This document shows, one piece after another, positions 21,097 through 31,849 of a stretch of DNA of 64,000 bases. Under the pieces are notes generated by a model. That model was not told the DNA's origin and did no database searches. It saw only the letters and a program-made list of their open reading frames with translations. The translations under genes were made by a program, and so were the position numbers. The number at the start of each line of letters is the position of its first letter. Positions within the stretch are counted from its first letter, which is position 1. The stretch is from Liquidambar formosana (Eukaryota > Streptophyta > Magnoliopsida > Saxifragales > Altingiaceae). The DNA lies in contig CM077833.1 of assembly GCA_039720395.1 (NCBI GenBank), forward strand, positions 534,501-598,500, read 5' to 3'.

Positions 21097-23391
21097 TGTG
21101 GACCCCGAAAAACGAAGTTAAGGGCCCACGGGGCGGTTTTAGGTTTGAAAAAGGAAAAGGAGTCGCCACCTTATTTTTCTAAAGGAAATAAGGAAAACCC
21201 TAAAAAACAGTTTTGTTTTAGGAAAACAAAAGATTGACTCCATGTTTAAAAATGGAAAGGCAAATGATCTTTTGGAAACCAGAGAATTCGGGGATTCGGA
21301 GGCTAAGTTACGATATGGGAAGGTTCTAGGCAAAGCCTATAGGCACCCATATCGCCCTAAACGGTCTCTTAATTTAATTGGGCTAAATCAAAGTCTTAAT
21401 CATACACAAATCAACAATTATCATCACAAGACAGCATGCATATCATTTATTCATTCATCCATACAATCTAGTAAATCAAAGAAAAACAGAAAAAAGAAAG
21501 GGGGAGAGGAGAAAACCTAGGATACTTAGTATCCTAGGGCGGACTTGAACATCACGAAGAGCGCCTACGTACCATGTATGGAAATACATGGATCAAAGTC
21601 CACGTAGTTCGAAAAGGAATAGGGTTATAACCTAATCAAGGCCTATGGTAAACCCTAAGTTTCCTTTTAAGTAAAACATGGTAAGTTTCCAAAATAAATG
21701 ATTCTCAAAAGATTTTTGGTAAAATATGGAATTTTGATAAAAGATGCAAACTTTGATTTAAAAGGTATCTTTTATTGAAAGGAAACTATAGAATCTACCA
21801 TACCCCTCTATTAGGAAACAACCCTAGGGGGGGAGAAAGGGAAAGTTTCAAAGGAAGGAAAGAAGGGTGAATTGGGGCACCCTCACACCCTACTTACCTT
21901 AAGCGAAAGCAACCTGTCAAAGTAACCACCCTATTGCATAGGGTAATTACCTTATTTGTGAGATTTCATCTCACAATAGCCAAAATAACCAACCCACATT
22001 GGTGGGGTAGTTGCACCTGTTGTACCTGTCAAAGCACCTGCAATTTCCATGCAAAACATACCAAAAATGCCAACCCAACAAGCTAGATTCCAAATCAAGC
22101 CATTATCATGCCCAAACATGGGCTAACACATGCTCAAAATATCATATCAAGGACAAATAACAGATCTGGACAGAATTGAAATAAGGTTTAAAATCAACCA
22201 CAAGTCATGCAACAACATGAATCATAAGCTAACTAAAACCCTAATTCAACCCTACATGCAATGACATGCAAAAAACCCTAAAATCAACTATATGAATGCT
22301 AGAAATATCATAGTTATCAAATATGCAGCACATATATATCAACTATGAAGAAAACACAAAGAAAAACCCTAAGTTATCATGCTATATGCTACTTTCCTAA
22401 TACAAGGATGAATGAAACCCTAGAATCACACTAGTGCATAAAATTCCATGAAATAACCCTAAATCATGCAAAACAGAATATGAACAGCACTCTAACCATG
22501 CATATTAATCAATGGAATGATCCACACATGAGAAAAATACAAGCTTGCACATGAAATATAGCTATTCTAAACATAAACTCAATTCCAGCACTAAGGAAAC
22601 CCTAGAATCCCAAACATGCAGCAAATCACATGGAACATCATCCTAGCATACTAAACAGCCCATAAACATTATCCTAATCATGCATACATTCCGATGGAAG
22701 CAACAAAACACAATAAAAAATATAAGCTCTAATATACCAAAGAGTTATTTCATGCAGAAAACCATTTTAAGCACCTAAGAAACCCTAAAGTCCCAAACAT
22801 GCAGTAAATCACATGGAATAACATCCTAGCATACTAAACAGCCCACAAATATGATCCTAAACATGCATGGAAGCAACAAGACATGATAAAAACACAAGCT
22901 CTAATATACCAAAGAGTTATTTCATGCAGAAAACCATTTTAAGCACCTAAGAAACCCTAAAGTCCCAAACATGCAGTAAATCACATGGAATAACATCCTA
23001 GCATACTAAACAGCCCACAAATATGATCCTAAACATGCATGGAAGCAACAAGACGTGATAAAAACACAAGCTTTGATATGCAATCATCCTATTCTATGCA
23101 AAAACCCTAACTTTAAAAGAGAGAAGAGGAGGAAGGGGGGAATACCTATGGTGAAGTATCCTTTTGCTGCTGTAGGGAGTCCTCCTTCTCTTGTGTACTG
23201 CTGGGAGTTCCTTCCTTCAAGCCTTCAAGCAATGCTCCAGCCCTCCTCCAAGCTTACTCTCACACTCTCTCACTCAAAGTATAGGTTAAACTACCCTAAG
23301 GATGGCTGCCATAGCCTCCAAGTCTCACACATGCCTCACACTTCAGAATTTTCTCTCCCAGTGGCCTCCCCTATTGCTGAAGTATAAGGGG

Positions 23392-23401
23392 GTATTTATA
23401 G
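23392..23401 (-). promoter_or_regulatory. TATA box of B LTR promoter
   Basis: Minus-strand CTATAAATAC. Equivalent boxes lie at 62950-62959 (B 5' LTR, the one that would drive gag-pol), 30720-30729 and 40406-40415 (A) and 12826-12835 (solo LTR). Confidence 0.65.
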
Positions 23402-23587
23402 GGATTGAGGGAAAACCCTCAATGGTTGGGATTAAAACCCTAGGGATTGATCCAAGGGCTCTTAGAGGTTCCCTTGGGGCTCAAGTAGGTCAAAAAGGGC
23501 TGAAATTAGGGTTAAATGGCGGCTAAAGGCGAGCAAATCCGAGGAAATAGGGAAGGAGCCGCGTCAAAGCTCAAAAAAGGAAAGTGG

Positions 23588-23667
23588 CTCGGGTGACCAC
23601 CTGGGGCTGGGCGGCTAGCAGCCTGGGCCCAGGCGGCTAGCCGCCCAGGCCTGGGTGGTCACCCGAG
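23588..23667. promoter_or_regulatory. 80-bp palindrome in B 3' LTR
   Basis: Near-perfect palindrome, 186-265 bp upstream of the minus-strand TATA box. The left-arm core reads GGCTAGCAGCC, the right arm GGCGGCTAGCCGCC. Confidence 0.8.
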
Positions 23668-24374
23668 GCCATGTCAGCTTCAGCCCAAAGTTGACCCTTT
23701 CAGCTTCCAAAAGTGTTTCAGGGCCCAAATCAACTCCGATTTTGACGAAACGAAAGCCAAAACGACCGTGTTTCGAAGGGGAATGTAATTTGAGTCACTT
23801 GAGGGCGAGAAACCCTAGCCATGGCTGCATGGTTGGGTCCTACAAAGGTGGTTAACCGCTATGCCTCACCATCGCTTAGCTTAGGTATGCACATAGGGTT
23901 GCACCGAATGCTTTCCAATTCGAAATTCAACCTCCCTAAACACATTTGGGGATGAAATTAAGACCAATCAAGGTCAAATGAGTAGTCATAGAGTGAAAAT
24001 CATGAACCAATTCGAGCTAACCCGAAGTAGGTCTTTTAGCCAACCTGAGCCTTGCTGAGCCATTCTAATCCCGAACCTTCAATTCATCGAATTGATCCCA
24101 CAAATACCTCAAATACAACCATATGAACTCCAATTGGCAACTTGGAGATCATTTCAAGGTCAAATGGAAAGTTTGTGATCAAAAAGACGATTATGCCCCT
24201 CAAGTCACAAAAGTTCTTATTAACCCTCAAGATCAACTCCAAATCGAACCAAAATTCATACACACCATCCTTAGGACCCTAGAAACTCAATGCAAAAGAC
24301 TAGACTCAAAAAGGAAACAAAAAGACACATGCAATGACAAACCCTAGCTAAGGTGGCAAAAATGGGGTGTGACA

Positions 24375-24389
24375 GAAGCCCCTCATTGG
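24375..24389 (-). other. Polypurine tract of element B
   Basis: Minus-strand CCAATGAGGGGCTTC directly precedes the 3' LTR start TGTCACACC. The same motif stands at 31704-31718 in element A. Confidence 0.7.
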
Positions 24390-24595
24390 TGAGCAAGTTT
24401 CACTTGCAAGCCAATGACCAAAAGAACAACCCATTTTTGCCCGGGGAATTGATTTCATCAAGACCCACTGGGGAAAAGAGGGTGATCATATCATTGAATT
24501 CTTCGAATTCATCATACACAAACACAGAGGTACTCTTCATAAGTTCTACAGAACTCTTCTCATACTGTATACCAGTTTCACTGGGGGGACAAGAT

Positions 24596-24915
24596 GAGGT
24601 ATCCACAGCTTACATCGTACTTCGTTCGATGAAAGGTCTTCCCATACTACACCAGTGACAACTGGTGAATAATACGAGGTATCCATAGCTTACATCGAAC
24701 TTCGTTCGATGAAAGGTCTTCCCATACTATGCCAGTGACAACTGGCGACTAGTACGAGGTATGCATAGCTTACATCGAACTTCGTTCGATGAAAGGTCTT
24801 CCCATACTATACCAGTGACAACTGGTGAATAGTACAAGGTATCCATAGCTTACATCGAACTTCGTTCGATGAAAGGTCTTCCCATACTTTGCCAGTGACA
24901 ACTGGTGAATAATAT
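24596..24915. repeat. 80-bp tandem array in B 3' UTR
   Basis: Four copies of an 80-bp unit, starting near 24596, 24676, 24756 and 24836. Each unit holds two hairpins: CATCGAAC/GTTCGATG with a 3-nt loop (one mismatch in the first copy) and CCAGT/ACTGG with a 4-nt loop. The array is in the element's 3' UTR, next to the 3' LTR. Confidence 0.85.
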
Positions 24916-25640
24916 GAGGTAACACTATGCCATCAAGGCTATCCCAAAATATGAGAAAGATACATCCTTCTCATATTCAAACCATTAAGGTTACCATTCA
25001 AATGTCGAGGTAATCACATAACACGAGAAAGATCACGTCCTTCTCTTACTCAAATCAATCAAGGTAAACACATACCACAGGAAGCCATCAAGGCTATCTC
25101 AAAACATCAAGGTTATCATTCAAATATCAAGGTAATCACATCCTATACTGCACCAGTGACAACTGGTGAATAATACGGGGTAACACTATGCCATCAAGGC
25201 CATCTCAAAATATGAGAAAGATACATCCTTCTCATATCCAAACCGTCAAGGTTATTACTCAATTGTTAATCACATACCATACTGTACCAGTAACAACTGG
25301 TGAATAATACGAGGAAGGTCACAACCTTCAATCAGGGTAAACACATACCATTGGGAAAGATCGCATCTTTCAAGTCATCGAGGTAAACATGGGACGTGAG
25401 AAAGATTGCATCCTTCTCATATCAAACTCTCAAGGTGAACACATAGCATGAGAAAGATCGCGTCCTTCTCATAAGCAAACCATCAAGGTAAACATAAGTC
25501 ATGGGGAAAGATCACATCTTTCAAATCATCAAGGTAAGCATGTAATCATGAGAAAGATTGCATCTTTCTCTCACTAAGTCATCAAGACAAAGGTAAGCTT
25601 CAACTTACCAACCCTCAACAATCTCACCAAGTCATCTCAT
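24916..25640. repeat. Irregular short-repeat region with GAGAAAGAT hairpins
   Basis: Interspersed units of ATCAAGGTAAACACAT and GAGAAAGATNNNNTCCTTCTC. The best case, 25550-25570, has 9-bp arms GAGAAAGAT/ATCTTTCTC with a 3-nt loop. A further copy of the CCAGT/ACTGG hairpin lies near 25150. No gene is visible. Confidence 0.65.
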
Positions 25641-26013
25641 ATGGAGGCTATTCATGCCTCAACTCAAACATCACCTCATATAGGAGACACATTCTCCTCA
25701 TGAAAGAAATCATTCACATGCATATAGGGAAGGTATCTTTATCCCAAATGACAACGAATCATAATGACATAGGAGGGAACTCATCCCTAATGATCAAAAA
25801 CCATATGCATAGAGAGGGTTGTTCAACCCTACTAGCATGCCATGCCCACACAAGGCCACTAATGCAATCCATTTCAAAAACATTTCATGTCAAACAATGT
25901 CAAGATATTCACTCATTTTTCAACTCAAAACAAGCTTGAGAATTCATCTCAAAGAGGGCTCAAAAGCGCGAATAGGCGAGCAAAGGCCAAACGAGCGCAA
26001 CGGAGCGAGCAAG
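25641..26013 (+). other. Spacer upstream of the B PMD gene
   Basis: No supported gene. The right part (AAAGAGGGCTCAAAAG ... GGCGAGCAAAGG) resembles the sequence that precedes the palindrome in the LTRs, so the palindrome travels with some flank. Confidence 0.45.
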
Positions 26014-26094
26014 GGGGGCTGACCACCTGGCTGCTGGTGGCTTGCCGCCCAAGCCCAGGCGGCTTGCCGCCCCATGCTGGGCGGTTACCCGAGG
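26014..26094. promoter_or_regulatory. Diverged copy of the palindrome upstream of the B PMD gene
   Basis: Same architecture as the LTR palindrome (CTGACCACCTGG ... GGCTTGCCGCC ... GGTTACCCGAG) but with more mismatches. It lies about 300 bp before the start codon at 26390. A possible TATA-like TTTTTAAACCC follows near 26114. Confidence 0.65.
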
Positions 26095-26389
26095 CTAGGG
26101 TCCTCAAAATTATGGGTTTTTAAACCCTTGACCCCCATTTGTGCTCACACTCACCCAATTTCAAAAATTGAGAGTTTCTCTCTCTAGAAACTCATTCCAT
26201 CTTCTCCAAACACTCACAAACACATTCTCAATCAAAGTTTCACTTGCAATTCAAGTTGTGTGCATGAAATAGCATCAAGAACAAGTCATTTAACAACAAA
26301 AACAAGCATCAATCATCAAGTTGCAAGATCAAATTCATCATCTTCCTTATCAAACCCATTTTTCTCACATACAAGCTCAACCATCAACA

Positions 26390-28687
26390 ATGGCTTCTAG
26401 CAATGATTCCAACATCAAGTATCCATATTATGTGATCAAGAATACATACAAGGCACCAATCTATGATGCATCCCAAGACAAAGTGTTGCTTGAACCTAAG
26501 AAGCATCTCTCCTACCTCCATTCCCAACATGAGGTTAGTTCTTCCCAACTTAACATGTTTATCATGAAATTTTGATTTCTATTGGATAAAATGCATTCCC
26601 ATGATCTTCTTTTGATTGTTTCTATCATTGTTAAGCCAAGTTCATTGATTTGGCAAGAATTGAATGTGCAAAAAGCTTGTTTCCCAATGCTTGAGAAAAG
26701 ATGCCCACCAAGTGTTTGATAAAATGCCAAAGAGACAAAAACATGTTCAATTCTTGAAAAATCAATTGGTTTGCATTGTAGAACCAAGTCATATGGTCTT
26801 GGCAAGGATTTGATATACAAAAATCTTTCATTTCAATGCTTGAAAACAAGTTACACACCAAGTGTTCGATAAAATGCCCGAAAGGCAAAAACATGTTCAA
26901 TCCTTACAAAATCAATGAATTTGAATACACAAAGTCATGGGCATTCATTTCTAATTCATTTCATGAATCAAAACCCATATTTTAAAACTTTTGGAAAACC
27001 ATTTGAAATCAATTACCAATGTATGCCCAATATCTCTATGTTTTCAATGCTAACTCAATACACAATCTTTTGACATAGCCCGACTTCCAAAGTCTCCGTA
27101 CAAGGACATCAATAAAGGGGCTCATCTCATGGTGGAGACATATGAATCATGCCCAACCACGTGCTCGCAAGATAATAAAGAAAGCGGGCTTTGAGCCCTT
27201 CCTAGATGCTCTATGGAATGAGCAATGGGATAGGCAAGCCTTGTTTGCCTTGACAGAGCTATGGTGGGACACCACCAACACTTTCCATTTTAGCTTTGGG
27301 GAGATGACCATGACCCCTAAGGACTTCACCATGATAACTGGGTTGAGCTTGAAAGGCAAGCGCTTGGAATACTATGAACATGCCAACATGGATCAAAACT
27401 ACATAGTAGCTCTACTTGGGGTTGAAGCGGAATTAAGCCCAAAAGGTGTGCACCGTACTTGGCTCTACAACACCTTTGCCACTGAAGAAGAGAGTGAGGG
27501 GACGAATCCCAAATACATTGTGAGAGCTTTCTTGCTCTACATGATTTCATGCACCTTCTTTGCGGGCACCAATGACATGGCTCGACTTGAGTTGTTAGCT
27601 AGCATGGAAGATGTGAACAAAATTGGGAGATACAATTGGGGTGGAGCTGCTTTCGCAAACATGTATCGCTCCATGACTGACATGTCCCGAGGAGTTGCAA
27701 AGAACTTTGGGGGACTTCCTTTCGTTTGGGAGGTAACAAAGAACATTCAATTCTCTATTATTTCCCGAAACTTAACACACACATGATTTCATCTATATAT
27801 ATTTTTTGGTTTTCCCCAGATATGGTACTACGAGTACCTGAACATGTGTCGCCCAACTCTTGCTAGTGATGCCATGTCATGGCCCATCCTTCAGAATTAT
27901 GCTCCATCTTGCTTGGCTACAAGAGCCTCCAATCGACACGATTATGCCCATGCAAGGGCATATCTTGCTAGCTTGACTGCTGATATGGTAAAATCTTTCT
28001 CTCACTTTATTTTTTTTATCTTTCTTTTTTCATTTCTCATTTCAAACTCGACAGGTGGAATGGGATCCATGGAGGCTGTGGGAGCATAGGCTTCCCGAGA
28101 AGTACTCCTCTTGTTTGAAGTTGACAAGCAAAAGGGTCCTCTTTGAAGGCCCCACAGGTAGATGCTGGTATCTTGGGGAACAAGTCCTGAGACAAGTCCA
28201 TGGAAATATGAATGCAGCTGTGACACCTTCCATGCCACCAGAGAACATGAGGCATACTAGCCACCTAGTGGGGGATGAACTAGAAGAAGCTCTGAGGGGT
28301 TGGGATGCTGAGGGATTCACCTCCCCTCGCATAGAATACATTGCCTTCTGTCGACAATATCTGATGAATCCTAGGGTCACTGGTCTCCCACCTCAAGGGG
28401 TGAGCTCCCCAAACTCTCAAATTCTTTTTTAAGATCATAAGGAAGACTTCTCTTGACAAACATTTGAATTTCAGGGCCGACGGGCAAGGGGACACAGCTC
28501 CACAGTTGGATCTGCCACTGGGATGACTTACAACGACGAGGATGAGGACCTTGACGGAAATCAACCTCCACCCCTCCCACAACTAAATTGGTATGTGAAC
28601 TTGTGCAGTGGGACAAAATTTGTGAAGACTGACATTACCCATCCACCATTCGATGAATATCCCAAGATCGATCCATATTATGAGAAT
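26390..28687 (+). CDS. Plant mobile domain gene of element B, exons 1-5
   Basis: Exons 26390-26533, 27079-27732, 27820-27987, 28055-28399 and 28475-28687. All introns are phase 0 with GT-AG ends, and exons 6-7 follow after element A. Joined, they give about 580 residues with no stop. Exon 2 has the PMD core: GLISWW, then FALTELWWDTTNTFHFSFGE, MTMTPKDFTMITGLSLKG, and a C-terminal YNWGGAAFANMYRSM. Exon 5 is acidic (YNDEDEDLDGN). The gene is antisense to gag-pol, between pol and the 3' LTR, which is a known Tat-lineage position for extra genes. Its biochemical role is not known. The intact frame beside decayed C copies suggests it was recently under selection. The start could also be 26321, in frame. 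Confidence 0.82.
26650..26935. repeat. Diverged 151-bp duplication in intron 1 of the B PMD gene
   Basis: Two copies starting near 26651 and 26802 (GGCAAGAATTTGA/GGCAAGGATTTGA ... CACCAAGTGTTTGATAAAATGCC ... CAAAAACATGTTCAAT). Confidence 0.6.
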
Positions 28688-28746
28688 GTGAGTTCTAAAC
28701 TCTTATCTTCTTGAAATTGGATTCTTTCATCATTGTTAACCATGTT

Positions 28747-28799
28747 TGTGAACCCCAGAAATTGTTAAGGCCCACAGGAGGGTTTAAAAGTCGCCAATC
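28747..28799 (-). other. LTR extension with fossil primer-site junction
   Basis: The B LTR start TGTGGACCC aligns with A LTR position 28800, not 28747. The 53 bp before it end in AGTCGCCAATC, matching the AGTCGCCAGTC that joins the primer-binding site to the LTR in element B (60645-60654). The same extension is present in A's other LTR (38433-38485) and in the solo LTR (10517-10569). Confidence 0.65.
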
Positions 28800-30915
28800 T
28801 GTGGACCCAGGAAAAGAGGGCCCACGAATGGGTTTGGAAAAAGAAAGGAGTCGCCACCTTATTTTTTAAAGGAAACAAGGAAAACCCTAAAAACAGTTTT
28901 GTTTTAGGAAAACAAAAGATTGACTCCATATTTAAAAATGGAAAGGCAAATGATCTTTTGGAAACCAGAGAATTCGGGGATTCGGAGGCTAAGTTACGAT
29001 ATGGGAAGGTTCTAGGCAAAGCCTATAAGCACCCATATCGCCCTAAACGGTCTCTTAATTTAATTGGGCTAAATCAAAGTCTTAATCACACATAAATCAA
29101 CAGTTATCATCACAAGACAGCATGCATATCATTCATTCATTCATCCATATAATCATGTAAATCAAAGAAAAAACAGAAAAAAGAAGGAGGGGGAGAAAAC
29201 CTAGGATACTTAGTATCCTAGGGCGGACTTGAACATCACGAAGAGCGCCTACGTACCATGTATGGAAATACATGGATCAAAGTCCACGTAGTTCGAAAGG
29301 GAATAGGGTTATAACCTAATCAAGGCCTATGGTAAACCCTAAGTTTCCTTTCAAGTAAAACATGGTAAGCTTCCAAAAATGAATGATTCTCAAAAGGTTT
29401 TTAGTAAAATATGGAATTTTGATAAAAGATGGAAACTTTGATTTAAAAGGTATTTTTTTATTGAAAGGAAACTATAGAATCTACCATACCCCTCTATTAG
29501 GAAACAACCCTAGGGGGGAGAAAGGGAAAGTTTCAAAGAAAGGGAAGAAGGGTGAATTGGGGCACCCTCATACCCTACTTACCTTAAGCAAAAGCAACCT
29601 GTCAAAGTAACCACCCTATTGCATAGGGTAATTACCTTATTTGTAAGATTTCATCTCACAATAGCCAAAATAACCACCCCACATTGGTGGGGTAGTTGCA
29701 CCTGTTGTACCTGTCAAAGCACCTGCAATTTCCATGCAAACATACCAAAAATGCCAACCAAACAAGCTAGATTCCAAATCAAGCCATTATCATGCCCAAA
29801 CATGGGCTAACACATGCTCAAAATATCATATCAAGGACAAATAACAGATCTGGACAGAATTGAAATAAGGTTTAAAATCAACCACAAGTCATGCAACAAC
29901 ATGAATCATAAGCTAACTGAAACCCTAATTCAACCCTACATGCAATGACATGCAAAAAACCCTAAAATCAACTATATGAATGCTAGAAATATCATAGTTA
30001 TCAAATATGCAGCACATATATATCAACTATGAAGAAAACACAAAGAAAAACCCTAAGCTATCATGCTATATGCAACTAAACTCACACAAGGATGATAAAA
30101 ACCCTAGAATCACAATTGTGCTAAAAAACACATTGAATAACTTTAAATCATGCAAAGCCCATCATAGACATCATGCTAATCATGCATATTAATCAATAGA
30201 AGCATCCACACATGAGAAAAATACAAGCTTGCACATGAAATATAGCTATTCTAAACATAAACTCCATTCCAGCACTAAGGAAATCCTAGAATCCCAAACA
30301 TGCAGCAAATCACATGGAATAACATCCTAGCATACTAAACAGCCCACAAATATGATCCTAAACATGCATGGAAGCAACAAGACATGATAAAAACACAAGC
30401 TCTAATATGCAATCATCCTAATCTATGCAAAACCCTAACTTTAAAAGAGAGAAGAAGAGGAAGGGGGGAATACCTATGGTGAAGTATCCTTTTGCTGCTG
30501 TAGGGAGTCCTCCTTCTCTTGTGTACTGCTGTGAGTTCCTTCCTTCAAGCCTTCAAGCAATGCTCCAGCCCTCCTCCAAGCTTACTCTCACACTCTCTCA
30601 CTCAAAGTATAGGTTAAACTACCCTAAGGATGGCTGCCATAGCCTCCAAGTCTCACACATGCCTCACACTTCAGAATTTTCTCTCCCAGTGGCCTCCCCC
30701 ATTGTTGAAGTATAAGGGGGTATTTATAGGGATTGAGGGGAAACCCTCAATGGTTGGGATTAAAACCCTAGGGATTGATCCAAGGGCTCTTAGAGGTTCC
30801 CTTGGGGCTCAAGTAGGTCAAATAGGGCTGAAATTAGGGTTAAATGGCGGCTGGAGGCGAGCAAATCCAAGAAAATAGGATGGGAGCCGCGTCAAGACTC
30901 AAAAAAGGAAAGTGG

Positions 30916-30995
30916 CTCGGGTGACCACCTGGGGCTGGGCGGCTAGCCACCTGGGCCCAGGCGGCTAGCCGCCCAGGCCTGGGTGGTCACCCGAG
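30916..30995. promoter_or_regulatory. 80-bp palindrome in A 3' LTR
   Basis: Both arms hold GGCTAGCC cores (left arm GGCTAGCCACC, right arm GGCGGCTAGCCGCC). It lies 187-266 bp upstream of the minus-strand TATA at 30720-30729. Confidence 0.8.
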
Positions 30996-31849
30996 GCCAT
31001 GTCAGCTTAAGCCCATTTTTGACCCTTTCGACTTCCAAATGCGTTTCCGGGCTCAAATCAACTCCGATTTTGACGAAACGAAAGCCAAAACGACCGTGTT
31101 TCGAAGGGGAATGTAATTTGAGTCACTTGAGGGCAAGAAACCATAGCCATGGCTGCATGGTTGGGTCCTACAAAGGTGGTTAACCGCTATGCCTCACCAT
31201 CGCTTAGCTTAGGTATGCACATAGGGTCGCACCGAATGCTTTCCAATTCGAAATTCAACCTCCCTAAACACATTTGGGGATGAAATTAAGACTAATCAAG
31301 GTCAAATGAGTAGTCATAGAGTGAAAATCATGAGCCAATTCGAGCTAACCCGAAATAGGTCTCTTAACCAACCTGAGCCATATTGAGCCATTCTAATCCC
31401 GAACCATCAATTCATCAAATTGAACCCATAAATACCTCAAATGCATCCATATGAACTCCAATTGGCAACTTGGAGATCATTTCAAGGTTAAATGGAAAGT
31501 TTGTGGCCTAAAAGACGATTATGCCCCTCAAGTCACAAAAGCTCTTATTATCCCTCAAAATCAACTCTAAATTGAACGAAAATTCATATCCAATGTCCTT
31601 GTGATTCTAGAAAGCTAATGCAAGTAACTAGACTCAAAAACAAAACAAAAACATGCATGGAATGACAAACCCTAGTAAGGTGGTGCAAAAATGGGGTGTG
31701 ACAGAAGCCCCTCATTGGTGCAGCAAGTTTCACTTGCGAACCAATGATAAAAGAACATCCCATTTTTGCTTGGGAGAGTAATTGCATCAAATTCAAATGG
31801 AGAACTCCATCATCCTATGGAATTCATCACATATCTTAAGCAATTAGAA

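Larger units (their letters stand above)
21097..24374 (-). mobile_element. Element B 3' LTR (3,278 bp)
   Basis: Plus-strand ends TGTGGACCCC... and ...GGGGTGTGACA. Minus-strand TATA box at 23392-23401, 80-bp palindrome at 23588-23667, two 172-bp tandem units at 22735-23080. Differs from the 5' LTR at about four positions. Confidence 0.93.
28747..31703 (-). mobile_element. Element A 3' LTR (2,957 bp)
   Basis: Plus-strand ends TGTGAACCCC... and ...GTGTGACA. Compared with B LTRs it has an extra 53 bp at its low-coordinate end (28747-28799) and lacks one 172-bp unit. TATA at 30720-30729 (minus), palindrome at 30916-30995. Confidence 0.92.

Noticed and set aside
26700..26910. VFDKMPKR/VFDKMPER-like words in intron 1 of the B PMD gene, resembling PPR proteins
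   Set aside because: Only about eight residues match, the frame closes at once, and the two copies are 151 bp apart, which is not a PPR repeat length. Probably chance within an intron duplication.
30425..31183. Several 66-110-codon open frames in every A/B-type LTR
   Set aside because: Their repetition reflects LTR copies. Frames shift between copies (for example 12508-12984 against 23055-23387).
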